A stretch of DNA of 64,000 bases from Miltoncostaea sp050250915 (GCA_050250915.1 JBFWNT010000006.1:86732-150731); one strand, 5' to 3'; counted from the first letter of the stretch, positions 17,422-25,875 are shown. The notes: generated by a model from the letters alone, not told the origin. Numbers and translations are program-made.

Positions 17422-18345
17422 TCAGCCCGTCAGGCGCTCCAGGGCCGCGGCGGCGGGTCCCACGGCCTTCGCCTGGGCGGCGATCCCGGCCCAGGGGTCG
17501 CCCCCGTCGCGCAGCCGGGCGCCGATCGTCTCCGTGTTCCACGACCGAGGCCCCAGGTCGCGCTCGCCGAGCTCGTCCCAGTGCAGGGGCGTCGCGACGG
17601 GCGCCCCCGGGATGGGCCTGACGGCGTAGGGCGCCACGGCGTGCTGGCCGTAGCGGGTGCGGTTGATGTCCAGGTACAGGCGGTCGCCGCGTTTCTCGAC
17701 GTGGAACTCGGTGGTGAGCCGGTCGGGGTGCTGCGCCGCGAGGGCCGCCGCCACGGCGCGGGCGAACGCCTGCACCGCGGGGTACTCGGCGGTGCGCCGC
17801 AGCGGGACGGTCACGTGCAGGCCGCGCGAGCCGGTGGTCATGGCGTGCGGCGCCAGCCCCAGGTCGCGCAGCAGGTCGCCGAGCGCCCGGGCGGTGTCCT
17901 TCACCAGCGCGAAGTCGTCGGTGGAGGGGTCCAGGTCGAAGATCAACCGGTCGGGGCGCTCGAGGCGGTCGGCGCGGCTCGTCCAGGTGTGGGGGGTGAT
18001 CACGTTCTGGCCGGCCAGGTACACGAGGGTCGCCACGTCGTTGGCCAGCACGTGGTTGACGCTCCCGCCCTCGCGCTTCGGCACCCGCGCGCGCGCGATC
18101 CAGTCGGGGAAGTGCTTCGGCGCCTCCTTCATGTAGAAGCCGCCCTCCCCGATGCCGTGCGGGAAGCCCTGCAGCGCGAGCGGCCGGTCGCGCACGTGCG
18201 GCACCATCGCCTCGCCGACGGCGGCGTAGTGCTCGGCCAGGCCCAGCTTGGTGAGGTCGCCGGCGCTCCCGTCGCCGGGGATCAGGACCCGGTCGCTGCT
18301 GCTGATCGGGACGGTCCGGCGTCCCGCGCGCACCTCCGCGGTCAT
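17422..18345 (-). CDS. LigD-type DNA polymerase/primase domain protein (stand-alone PolDom)
   Basis: A 307-residue archaeo-eukaryotic primase-type polymerase, normally the PolDom of LigD in bacterial non-homologous end joining, where it fills or extends broken ends. Visible motifs are YAAVGEAMVPHVRDRPLALQ, FDLDPSTDD (metal-binding acids), TTGSRGLHVTVPL (nucleotide-binding Ser/Gly/His) and FHVEKRGDRLYLDINR. ATG 18345 overlaps the TGA of the ligase gene (ATGA), so the two are made together as separate chains instead of the fused LigD. No Ku gene and no LigD phosphoesterase domain are in the window. Confidence 0.92.
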   Translation of the reverse strand: MTAEVRAGRRTVPISSSDRVLIPGDGSAGDLTKLGLAEHYAAVGEAMVPHVRDRPLALQGFPHGIGEGGFYMKEAPKHFPDWIARARVPKREGGSVNHVLANDVATLVYLAGQNVITPHTWTSRADRLERPDRLIFDLDPSTDDFALVKDTARALGDLLRDLGLAPHAMTTGSRGLHVTVPLRRTAEYPAVQAFARAVAAALAAQHPDRLTTEFHVEKRGDRLYLDINRTRYGQHAVAPYAVRPIPGAPVATPLHWDELGERDLGPRSWNTETIGARLRDGGDPWAGIAAQAKAVGPAAAALERLTG

Positions 18346-19310
18346 TCGCGCACCACCTCCTCCGCGGCCTTGTCGTCGCGCAGGCCGAGGAACCGCGGGT
18401 GCCGCAGGCGGCCGTCGCGCGTCCACTCGGTGAACCCCACCTGTGCCACCAACCGGGGCTCCACCCACGTGGCGTCGCGCAGGCGCGGCGCGTCGGCGAA
18501 GGGGCTGGTGTCGCGGCGCAGGGGGGCGAGACGCGCCGCCAGGTCGCGCAGCGTGGCCTGGGTGAACCCGGTGCCCACCTTGCCGGCGTAGCGGAGCGCC
18601 CCGTCGTCGTACACGCCGATCAGCAGCGCCCCCAGATCGGTTCGGCTGCCGCGCGGCGCGGTCCAGCCGCCCACCACCATCTCCTGCGCGGCGTCGCACT
18701 TCATCTTCCGCCAGTCGCGGGAGCGCCCGTGCACGTAGGGCGCGGCGGCGCGCTTGGCGATCAGGCCCTCCCAGCCCTTGCGGCACGCCTCCCGGTACAG
18801 CTCGGCGCCGTCCGCGTTGCGGTGGACGGTCAGCCGCACGGGGTCCTCCCACCGCAGCGCGTCGCGCAGCAGCGCCTTCCGGGCCCGCTGGGGCAGGGCG
18901 GTGGTGTCCATCCCGTCCAGGTGGAGCACGTCGAAGAGGTACAGCAGCGGCCGGGCCCGCCCGCCGCCGTCGCCGCGCTGCTGGAGGGCCGCGAAGCTGG
19001 TCTGGGCGCCGACGAACGCGACGACCTCCCCGTCCACCACGAACGCGTCGGCGGGGTCCGCGGCCAGCGCGTCGCGGATCGCGGGGAAGCGGGCGTCCAG
19101 GGGCAGGGCGTTGCGCGACAGCAGGCGCACCTCCCCGCCGCCTTTGATGGCGATGCAGCGGATCCCGTCGAGCTTGCGCTCGTAGATCCATTCGGGGTCG
19201 GAGAACCGCTCGTCCGTGAGCACGGCCTTCATGGGCTCGACGTGCGACGGCAGCGGCGCGGGGCGCAGCAGGGCGCGTTCGCGTCCACCGAGCCGCCGGA
19301 AGGGGTCCAC
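18342..19310 (-). CDS. ATP-dependent DNA ligase (LigD/LigC type)
   Basis: A 322-residue nucleotidyltransferase plus OB-fold ligase. Motif I is YERKLDGIRC with the adenylated lysine, motif IIIa is in FVVDGEVVAF, motif IV is EGLIAKR and motif V is WRKMKC; the OB domain ends RHPRFLGLRDDKAAEE. It would seal double-strand breaks together with the polymerase downstream. GTG 19310 is preferred because GGGAAGG lies eight bases upstream; GTG 19319 is possible. The reading frame continues further upstream, but only through the divergent neighbour's region. It is the first gene of a two-gene repair operon. Confidence 0.9.
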   Translation of the reverse strand: MDPFRRLGGRERALLRPAPLPSHVEPMKAVLTDERFSDPEWIYERKLDGIRCIAIKGGGEVRLLSRNALPLDARFPAIRDALAADPADAFVVDGEVVAFVGAQTSFAALQQRGDGGGRARPLLYLFDVLHLDGMDTTALPQRARKALLRDALRWEDPVRLTVHRNADGAELYREACRKGWEGLIAKRAAAPYVHGRSRDWRKMKCDAAQEMVVGGWTAPRGSRTDLGALLIGVYDDGALRYAGKVGTGFTQATLRDLAARLAPLRRDTSPFADAPRLRDATWVEPRLVAQVGFTEWTRDGRLRHPRFLGLRDDKAAEEVVRE

Positions 19311-19376
19311 GCACGACACCTTCCCAGAAGCAGGCCCGTTCCACGCGCGGCCGGGGCGGGTACCACCCGTGCAGTC

Positions 19377-19817
19377 GTGTCCCGGATCAGCGGCATCGCC
19401 CCACCCCAGCAGCACCCGACCCGCACGTCGCACGTCCCCGCGTCGCCCGGCGCGGCGCTCCGCGCACGCGAGTGGGTCGTCGCCGAGCTGGGCGAGGCGG
19501 AGTGGCCCGAGCCGCGCCTGCAGGACGTGGCGCTGGCGGTGGACGAGGCCGTGCAGAACGCGGTGGAGCACGGCTCCGAGCCGGACGCGGAGATCCGCAT
19601 CGACCTCCGTGTCGGCCAGGACGCGGCGGAGGTGCGCGTGAGCGATCGGGGTCGCCCGGGCACCGCGCCCCCCACGGGCGACCCGTGCGCCCCCGGCGAC
19701 GATTCCATCCGCGGCCGCGGCCGGCTGATCATGTCCAACCTCGCCGACGTCGACTGGCGCCCGGTGGACGGCGGCGGCACCGAGGTGCGTCTGCAGTTCT
19801 GCCCGGACGAGGACTGA
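19377..19817 (+). CDS. RsbW-like anti-sigma factor / serine-protein kinase (HATPase_c)
   Basis: A 146-residue GHKL ATPase-domain protein. The N-box is LQDVALAVDEAVQNAVEHGS, the G1 box is VSDRGRPG, and the G2-like segment is GRGRLIMSNLADVDW. Proteins of this size are anti-sigma factors or switch kinases that bind a sigma factor or an anti-anti-sigma protein. No STAS-domain partner or sigma factor is directly beside it; the nearest sigma gene is at 23982. GTG 19377 is the only suitable start after the divergent ligase promoter region. It is transcribed alone and faces the metalloprotease-like gene at 19843. Confidence 0.83.
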   Translation: MSRISGIAPPQQHPTRTSHVPASPGAALRAREWVVAELGEAEWPEPRLQDVALAVDEAVQNAVEHGSEPDAEIRIDLRVGQDAAEVRVSDRGRPGTAPPTGDPCAPGDDSIRGRGRLIMSNLADVDWRPVDGGGTEVRLQFCPDED

Positions 19818-19842
19818 GTACCGAGCCCGGGCCTGGGCGCGG

Positions 19843-21591
19843 TCAGCGCAGGGCGCCCCGGGTGGTCCGCGCCGCCGCCTGGCGGCGCAGCACCTTCTCG
19901 CTGAGGCCGGTGGCGGCGGACAGCTGCTTCCACCGGTCGGCGCCCCACGTGTCGGCCACGCGGATGCGCCACGCGCGCGCCTTCGCGGACGTCGCCGGCG
20001 TCGTGGTCGCGAGCCGCGACATCCGCCGCGCGAACGCCACCTCCGGCGCGTACGAGTACCGGTGCCGCCGCACCCCCGCCGCGAGCCGGCTCCGCACCTG
20101 GGGCGGCAGGTTGAGGCTGGTCACGAACACGTAGAGCAGGTCCTGGGTGGCGGCCTCGGTGAAGCCCTCCTCGAACGCCAGCCCGGATTTCGTGGTGAGC
20201 GAGTCCGTCCGCGACGCCGGCCCGGTGGCGTGGATCGTCTCGTGCAGCAGCACGGCGAGCCCGGTGACCGCGGCGTCGGTGTCGGCGCGCGAGAGGCTCC
20301 GCGCCCCACCCTGCGCCCCTCGGATGCTCGCCAGCCCGGCCGTCGCGGCGGGTCCGAGCAGCACGGTCCCGCGCAGGTCGGCGTAGCCGGCGTACCGGTC
20401 GGCCGCGGGCCCGCCGAGCAGCTGCCGCCACCCGCTGGGCGAGCGGGCGACCCGCAGCGTCGCCTTCAGCCGCACGCCCCGTCGGGCGTTGAAGATCCGC
20501 GCCTGGCGGTAGGCCCACGTCACGTTGGCCCCGGGCGACACGGCGCCGGTCCGGCCGACGACGGGCAGCGGCCCCGTGAGGGCGTCGGCCGGCCTCGCCG
20601 TCCCGGGCACGCGGATGGCGACGGGCGCGCTCTCGCCCCGGTTCCCCACCCGGTCCCGCACCCGCACCGTCACGGTGAAGCTCCCAGTGGCGGGGAGCTT
20701 CACCAGCACCCGCCCCGGCCCGGACTCGCCGGGGACCGCCAGGTCGGCGTCGTCGCCGCGGCCGGCGAGCGCCACCTTGGGCCGGCCGGTGGCGAGCCCG
20801 ACGCCGGTCCCGTCGTCGGCGGTGTACGCCAGCTCGGCGATCCGCGTGGTCGCCGACGGGGTCCCCACCACCGCGGCGGTGACGGTGGGCGCCGTGCCGT
20901 CGGAGCGGACCAGCCCGAGCGCGAGCTCGGCGGCGTTCCCGGCCCGGTCGCGGCTGCGCGCCCGGACGAGGTGCATCCCGTCCGGCAGGCCGGCGAGGCT
21001 CGTCCGCGCCAGCTTGCGCCCGTCGCCGGGCGACGGCTGCTCGGCGAACGGCACCCAGGCCCCGTCGGACCCCCCGGCCGCGCTCGTGTTGACCTCGACG
21101 GTGAGCGGCTGGTTCGGGTCGGTGCCGGCCCGGTCGTCGGACTGGATCCAATCCGCCTCGATCGTCCCCCCCTGGGGTGTGAGGGAGATCGAGGACGCCG
21201 TCGGGGCCGTCCGGTCGAGCTGGAGGGTCCCGAGGTCGAAAGGCGAGTTCGTGACGCCATCGATCACGACGCGAACCTGGTGGCGACCTGCCAAGTCCGC
21301 GACGGGAATCCCGATGAATCCGTTCGACCCGGAGAGCAGGGGCCCGGAAAGTGTTCCTCGGTCTTCCCAAGCACCTGAAGTCCCGCCGTTCGGGTCGGTA
21401 TTCACCTGGAGGGTCGCCGGGCCAGCGACGCCTGGGTCGAAATCGCTCTGAGTCCAGGTAGCCGAGGCCGTTCCCGAGCGGCTCCAGCTCGAGGGCGACA
21501 GAGTTCCGTCACTCAGCGATGGCGCCCCGAGGGCCGTGGTCGCCCCGACTCCGAGGACGACCGCGCCGAGAACGGTCGGGATCACTCGCAT
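19843..21591 (-). CDS. Secreted modular protein with HExxH metallopeptidase-like domain
   Basis: A 582-residue protein with a signal peptide (about residues 1-23) and several immunoglobulin-like repeats. Two repeats carry a VNT...GG.[TS][SD]GAW block (about residues 63-75 and 167-179), also seen in the neighbour at 21607. The last 180 residues contain HETIH at 450-454 and an EEGFTEA segment 20-26 residues later, a layout like a gluzincin zinc peptidase (two His plus downstream Glu). I cannot assign a peptidase family. It follows the 21607 gene with a 15-base gap and so belongs to the sigma-factor operon. The first 120 codons look less GC-rich than the rest. Confidence 0.7.
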   Translation of the reverse strand: MRVIPTVLGAVVLGVGATTALGAPSLSDGTLSPSSWSRSGTASATWTQSDFDPGVAGPATLQVNTDPNGGTSGAWEDRGTLSGPLLSGSNGFIGIPVADLAGRHQVRVVIDGVTNSPFDLGTLQLDRTAPTASSISLTPQGGTIEADWIQSDDRAGTDPNQPLTVEVNTSAAGGSDGAWVPFAEQPSPGDGRKLARTSLAGLPDGMHLVRARSRDRAGNAAELALGLVRSDGTAPTVTAAVVGTPSATTRIAELAYTADDGTGVGLATGRPKVALAGRGDDADLAVPGESGPGRVLVKLPATGSFTVTVRVRDRVGNRGESAPVAIRVPGTARPADALTGPLPVVGRTGAVSPGANVTWAYRQARIFNARRGVRLKATLRVARSPSGWRQLLGGPAADRYAGYADLRGTVLLGPAATAGLASIRGAQGGARSLSRADTDAAVTGLAVLLHETIHATGPASRTDSLTTKSGLAFEEGFTEAATQDLLYVFVTSLNLPPQVRSRLAAGVRRHRYSYAPEVAFARRMSRLATTTPATSAKARAWRIRVADTWGADRWKQLSAATGLSEKVLRRQAAARTTRGALR

Positions 21592-21606
21592 CGGGAGGTC
21601 ACGGTA

Positions 21607-23985
21607 CTAGGTGACTCGGACCATCACGGTTCGGGAGGTCACGGCGAGCAGGGGCCAGCCGGCGTCCTGGGGCACGGTCACCCGCACCGGGATCGTCAGA
21701 CCCCGCAGGTTGAAGGCCCAGGGGATCGCGAACGTCCCGTCGCCGCGGAGCCGCGCGTTGACCACCGGCCGCCACGTGCGGCGCAGCGGGTCGAGCCACT
21801 CCAGCACCACCGTCTTCCGCGACCCGAAGCCCAGGGCGCCCGGGCCCGGCGACAGGCGCCCCGTGAACACGACCGTCCCGCCGGCGAACACCGTGTCCGA
21901 CGACGCCGCGAACTCCAGGCGCGGCCGCACCTCCAGCCGGACGGTCGCGTCGGCGCGGCGCGGGAGGAGCTCCCGGCCCACCGCGACGCCCACCCGGACG
22001 ACCCCGCCGGCGACCGGTCGCGCGGCGAACGCGAAGCGCCCGCCCCGGACCGTGAGCCCGCGCCCGATGATGCGCCCGCGATGCCCCCGGGCCTGCACCT
22101 CGGCGCCCACGATCGCGCGCCCGGAGCCGTCGAGGAGCGCTCCCCGGATCGTCACCGGGCCGCCCGCGCCGACGCGACGCACCAGGACGGTGCCCGCCGC
22201 GCCGCGGCGCACCCGCGCGCCGGGGACCCGCACCAGGAGGCGGGCCGCCCGGAGCCGCGCCAGCGGATCGGAGGCGACGCTCCCCACACCCGCGCCCGTG
22301 ACCTCGACCGTCCCCGTCCGGGACGTCACGTTGCCCGCGCCGTCCGTGATGACGAGGCGCACGGCCTGCTGACCGCCGGGAAGCGCCGAGGCGTCCACCG
22401 CCATGCTCCCCGCGCCGTCGGAGGCGCCGGCGGTGCCGAGCGACCGCCACGCCGAGCCTTGCCGCCACTGGAGGGTGGCCGCCGCCACGCCGGAGTGCGC
22501 GTCCGAGGCCGCCCAGGCGACGGTCATCGGGCCGCCGCCGCCGGGCGAGAAGACCGCCCGGGAGATCACCGGCGCGTCGAGGTCGACGCGCAGCGTGGCG
22601 CGGACCTCGGTGGCGAGCGACGTGAACGGGCCGCCGTTGCGGACCGTGACCCGGACCGCGTGACGCCCGGACGCGAGGCCCGTGAGCGGGACCGGGACCA
22701 CCCGCCGGCCGGCCGGGGTCGCGGTCGCGCTGCGGCGGAGCCACTCGCCGGACTCACCGCCGTCGGCCGCCGCGTTGACGTCCACCTCGGTCGCGCCGAT
22801 GCCCAGGACGGACTGGAGGGCGTCGGTCGCCGTCACGTCCAGGTCGAAGCGGCCCACCCAGCCGGTCGGCACGTCGTGCAGCTGAACGGCGGGCGCGTGG
22901 CCGTCGAGCACCACCGGCTGGGGGCTCGCGGTGACGGCCGTGTTGCCCGCCACGTCCGTGGTGACGACGCGCCACGCGTGGACGCCGTCGGCGGCGGCGG
23001 GCGCCACGGTCACCGACTGGGCTCCTGGGCCACCCGGCGCCCCGGCGTCCCGCCACTCGCCCGAGGTGCCGCCGTCGGCCGCCATGTTGATCTGGGCCTG
23101 GGAGGAGGCGACGCCGCTCGTCGCGTCGGCCGCCCGCCAGGACAGCGTGACCACGCCGGGGGCCGCCGGAGCGCCCTGGAGCTCCGTGGTGCGCGGGGCG
23201 GTCCGGTCGACCTGGATCACATCCGACGCGGAGCCGGCGGCCGTGCCGTCGCCGTCGGCGACGATCTGGACGGGCTGCACGCCGTCCGGCACGCCGTCGA
23301 GCGGGAGGTCGAGGCCGTGGTTGCCGACGCCCGGCGCGCCCGCCCACCGCACCTGGCCGGCGACGAGGATCCGCTGCTGCCCCACGCCGTCGCCGCCGAA
23401 GTTGTCGCCCACCGACCAGTCGGCGCGCAGCGTGCCGGCGGCGCCGATCCAGGTGCGGGTGACGCCGCGGATCGCGACGGAGGGCGCCGTGAGGTCGCGG
23501 ACCAGGATCCGCGGGGCGGCGATGAAGTACCCGCGGGCGTGCTGCGCGCGCGTCTCCGTCTGGCGGAGCCCCAGGTGGACGTTGCACTGGCCGCCGGGGA
23601 GCCCGATCTCGTAGGCGCGCCCGCCCGCGGGCGACTGCGGCATGCCGGTGTCCGGCTCGCTCCAGAGCGGCACCCGGTCTCCCGTGACGCGGACCTCGAG
23701 CGAGCTGCCCGCCTGGGTGCGGAGCGCGCTGAACCGCACGGCGGCGATCTCGCTCCCGGCCACCGGGCAGCCCCAGTTCATCTCCCAGTACGACCCGCCG
23801 GCGACGGTCGTCGCCGGCACCTGGATCTGGAAGGTGGGACCGTCGGCGACGGTCGCCGTGAACGGTGAGGTGACCGCCCAGATCGAGCCGCCGAAGGGGT
23901 AGAGCGCGCCGTCGTTCGCCACTGCGGCCGACGGGGCGGCGGCCAGGGCGAGGGTGGCGATGAGCAGGGTGCGGTGACGGGTCAC
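21607..23985 (-). CDS. Secreted multi-repeat Ig-like protein (hypothetical)
   Basis: A 792-residue exported protein. Residues 1-23 are a signal peptide ending AVA. Next comes a lectin-like or cell-wall-binding-like domain (YPFGGSIWAVTSPFTATV onward), several Ig-like modules opening with a DRTAP or LDAPVIS motif and containing an N.AADGG.SGEW block twice (coded near 23057-23095 and 22740-22780), then beta-rich carboxy-terminal repeats. No catalytic motif is evident. GTG 23985 overlaps the sigma factor stop (GTGA), so synthesis is tied to the regulator. The Ig modules and that coupling suggest a surface or extracellular role. Exact role unknown. Confidence 0.72.
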   Translation of the reverse strand: MTRHRTLLIATLALAAAPSAAVANDGALYPFGGSIWAVTSPFTATVADGPTFQIQVPATTVAGGSYWEMNWGCPVAGSEIAAVRFSALRTQAGSSLEVRVTGDRVPLWSEPDTGMPQSPAGGRAYEIGLPGGQCNVHLGLRQTETRAQHARGYFIAAPRILVRDLTAPSVAIRGVTRTWIGAAGTLRADWSVGDNFGGDGVGQQRILVAGQVRWAGAPGVGNHGLDLPLDGVPDGVQPVQIVADGDGTAAGSASDVIQVDRTAPRTTELQGAPAAPGVVTLSWRAADATSGVASSQAQINMAADGGTSGEWRDAGAPGGPGAQSVTVAPAAADGVHAWRVVTTDVAGNTAVTASPQPVVLDGHAPAVQLHDVPTGWVGRFDLDVTATDALQSVLGIGATEVDVNAAADGGESGEWLRRSATATPAGRRVVPVPLTGLASGRHAVRVTVRNGGPFTSLATEVRATLRVDLDAPVISRAVFSPGGGGPMTVAWAASDAHSGVAAATLQWRQGSAWRSLGTAGASDGAGSMAVDASALPGGQQAVRLVITDGAGNVTSRTGTVEVTGAGVGSVASDPLARLRAARLLVRVPGARVRRGAAGTVLVRRVGAGGPVTIRGALLDGSGRAIVGAEVQARGHRGRIIGRGLTVRGGRFAFAARPVAGGVVRVGVAVGRELLPRRADATVRLEVRPRLEFAASSDTVFAGGTVVFTGRLSPGPGALGFGSRKTVVLEWLDPLRRTWRPVVNARLRGDGTFAIPWAFNLRGLTIPVRVTVPQDAGWPLLAVTSRTVMVRVT

Positions 23986-25226
23986 GGGCCGAACTCCAGG
24001 GCGACCGCCGCCGTGGTCGGCGCGGGCGCGGTCGGGGTGGACGTCGCCGGCGCCGGGGCCGGTGACGATTGGACGGGTGCGGAGGTGGATCGCGCCGGCG
24101 CGCTGACGACCTGCACGTGGCGGCGCTTCCGCGGCCGGCTCGACGTCTGCGCCGACGTCGCCGCCCTGCGCGCCTGGCTGTGGGGCCGTGCCCGCCGGGC
24201 AGGTGCCGCCGGCGCGGTGCGCGCCGGCGCCGGGGTCGCCGCATCGGGCGCCGCCGCGGCCTCGGCGACCACGGGCGCGGCGCGGGAGGGGCTCGGCGAA
24301 GGGGCGTCGGTGACCAGCGGCAGCGCCGCCGCCCCGGCCACGACCGCGGCGGCCGTCCCCGCGCCGACCTTGGCGAGCGCGGTCCCCGGCAGCTCCATCG
24401 CCATGTGCACCATCGTCCCGACGCGCACCGTCGCGCCCTCCGCCACGCGCTCCCACCACGGGAACATCGGCGTCGGGTCGGGGGCGCCGGCCATGGCCTG
24501 CCCGCCCAGCAGCGCCACGGGGACCAGGGCGGCGAGCCACTCGTTCGACTGGCGCCGGTCGCGGAGGGTGCCGCGGCAGACGCCGCAGTGCCGCACGTGC
24601 CGCGAGACGGCGCGCTGCTCCTTCGCGGTGGCCTGGCCGCCCGCGACGCGCCAGATCGCCGCGTCGAGCCGTCGGCACGCCTCACCGGACGCGAGCCGGA
24701 CCTCCCATTTCTGGAGCCCCGCCCGCCCCTCCAGCACGGACCGCTCGACCTTCCGCAACGAGAAGCCGGTGAGCTCGCGGATCCGCTCGTAGCTGGCGCC
24801 CGCGGTCTGGAGCATCAGGCAGGTGCGCTGCGCGTCGGTGAGGCCCGCGAGGCCGTCCTGGATGGCGCGGTACCGCTCGCGCCACTCCGCCAGGACGTCC
24901 ACGGTGACGCCGTCCTCCACGGCCGCGCCATCCGCCTCGGCGACGTCCGCGCCGCGCCCCGGGCCCTCCCGCCGCCGTGCCGACGACACGGCGAGCGCCT
25001 CGTTGCGCAGCACGGTCCGCAGCCACGCCATGAACCGCGCCGGCTCCACGGTGGGGGCGCGCGTGAGCGCGATCTCCATCGCGCGCTGGTACGCGTCCTC
25101 GGCGTCGTGCAGCGAGCGCGTGAAGCGCGCCGCGTAGCGGATCAGGCCGGGGGCGGCGCTCATCGCGTCGCACGCGGCCCGTCGACGCTCGTCGTCGGTG
25201 GGAGGGGAGGCGTGGTTGGTTGTCAT
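23982..25226 (-). CDS. ECF-type sigma factor fused to zinc-finger/transmembrane/proline-rich tail
   Basis: A 414-residue protein. Residues about 15-90 are sigma-70 region 2 (GLIRYAARFTRSLHDAEDAYQRAME, FMAWLRTVLRNEAL). Residues about 120-175 are region 4 (GLAGLTDAQRTCLMLQTAGASYERIRELTGFSLRKVE). A zf-HC2-type anti-sigma zinc site follows (HVRHCGVCRGTL), then two hydrophobic stretches that may be membrane segments, then an Ala/Pro/Ser tail of about 110 residues. Normally the zinc anti-sigma is a separate protein; here sigma and putative anti-sigma are one chain. ATG 25226 is chosen as the first methionine ahead of region 2. It heads the operon with the two secreted proteins. Confidence 0.82.
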   Translation of the reverse strand: MTTNHASPPTDDERRRAACDAMSAAPGLIRYAARFTRSLHDAEDAYQRAMEIALTRAPTVEPARFMAWLRTVLRNEALAVSSARRREGPGRGADVAEADGAAVEDGVTVDVLAEWRERYRAIQDGLAGLTDAQRTCLMLQTAGASYERIRELTGFSLRKVERSVLEGRAGLQKWEVRLASGEACRRLDAAIWRVAGGQATAKEQRAVSRHVRHCGVCRGTLRDRRQSNEWLAALVPVALLGGQAMAGAPDPTPMFPWWERVAEGATVRVGTMVHMAMELPGTALAKVGAGTAAAVVAGAAALPLVTDAPSPSPSRAAPVVAEAAAAPDAATPAPARTAPAAPARRARPHSQARRAATSAQTSSRPRKRRHVQVVSAPARSTSAPVQSSPAPAPATSTPTAPAPTTAAVALEFGP

Positions 25227-25270
25227 CGAGGTCGTGGAAATTAGGAGATCCGCCAGAAACGCCACATGGC

Positions 25271-25287
25271 CGAACGGATGGTTCGGC
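25271..25287. promoter_or_regulatory. 17-bp perfect inverted repeat (6-5-6) in the sigma/thioesterase gap
   Basis: CCGAACGGATGGTTCGG has 6-base arms around a 5-base centre. It lies 45-61 bases upstream of the sigma-factor start, where an operator could control it. No cognate regulator is known. Confidence 0.4.
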
Positions 25288-25346
25288 GCGCGGGGATGCC
25301 GACCAGAGGGGTGGGCGAACCCGCTTTCACCCCCTCCCCGGAGGGC

Positions 25347-25363
25347 GAGTTCCCGGAGAACTC
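25347..25363. promoter_or_regulatory. Second 17-bp perfect inverted repeat (6-5-6) in the sigma/thioesterase gap
   Basis: GAGTTCCCGGAGAACTC has the same 6-5-6 geometry as the palindrome at 25271 but different bases. It is 54-70 bases upstream of the thioesterase start, between the two divergent promoters. Confidence 0.4.
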
Positions 25364-25404
25364 CCGCTCGTTGCGGCAAACGGCGGGTCGCTCGCGGCCC
25401 TCGA

Positions 25405-25410
25405 TAGGGT
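25405..25410 (+). promoter_or_regulatory. -10 element (TAGGGT) for the thioesterase gene
   Basis: TAGGGT is followed by exactly six bases (GGGCCG) and then GTG 25417. There is no Shine-Dalgarno sequence, so a leaderless transcript is likely. Confidence 0.55.
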
Positions 25411-25416
25411 GGGCCG

Positions 25417-25824
25417 GTGGCCGCCTACATCCATCGCCGGACCTTCCGGGTGGTCATGTCAGAGGTGGACGTCGCGCAGATCCACTTCACCAACGCCTTC
25501 CGGTGGATGGACCGCGGCCTCTCGGAGTGGCTGGCCGAGATCGGGCACCCGTTCACCCGCGTCCTCGAGACCGGGCCCGGCATCCCCATCGTGGACGCGC
25601 GCTGCGCGTTCCTCGGGCGGATCCTCCTCGACGACGTCATCGACCAGACGACCGAGGTGGGCGGCATCGGGCGGACGTCCTTCCGCAGCCGCCACGTCTT
25701 CGCCCGCGACGGCGAGACCGTCGCGGAGGGAGAGCTCGTGCACGTCTGCGTCGACCGCGAGACGCGCGCGACGGTGCCCGTGCCCGAGTGGCTCCGGGAG
25801 CGGGCCGTCGCCGGCGAGGGGTGA
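25417..25824 (+). CDS. Acyl-CoA thioesterase (YbgC/4HBT hotdog family)
   Basis: A 135-residue single hotdog-domain protein. The active-site region SEVDVAQIHFTNAFRWMD has the acidic residue followed by IHFTNAFRWMD, which matches the D-x-x-G/A-h-V/I-h-F/Y-x-x-Y/F pattern of 4-hydroxybenzoyl-CoA/YbgC thioesterases. It would hydrolyse an acyl-CoA or aryl-CoA thioester in the cytoplasm. Length is normal. GTG 25417 sits six bases behind a -10 hexamer. The next gene begins 51 bases later, so the two could share a message. The substrate is not deducible. Confidence 0.85.
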   Translation: MAAYIHRRTFRVVMSEVDVAQIHFTNAFRWMDRGLSEWLAEIGHPFTRVLETGPGIPIVDARCAFLGRILLDDVIDQTTEVGGIGRTSFRSRHVFARDGETVAEGELVHVCVDRETRATVPVPEWLRERAVAGEG

Positions 25825-25875
25825 CGCCACCCGTCACCGTTCCGTCGCTCCCCCGTTACATCCGCGCGTTGTGAC

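Noticed and set aside
18399..19376. Upstream part of the frame ending in the RsbW-like kinase
   Set aside because: It runs antisense to the DNA ligase gene and has no protein-like features; the kinase begins at GTG 19377.
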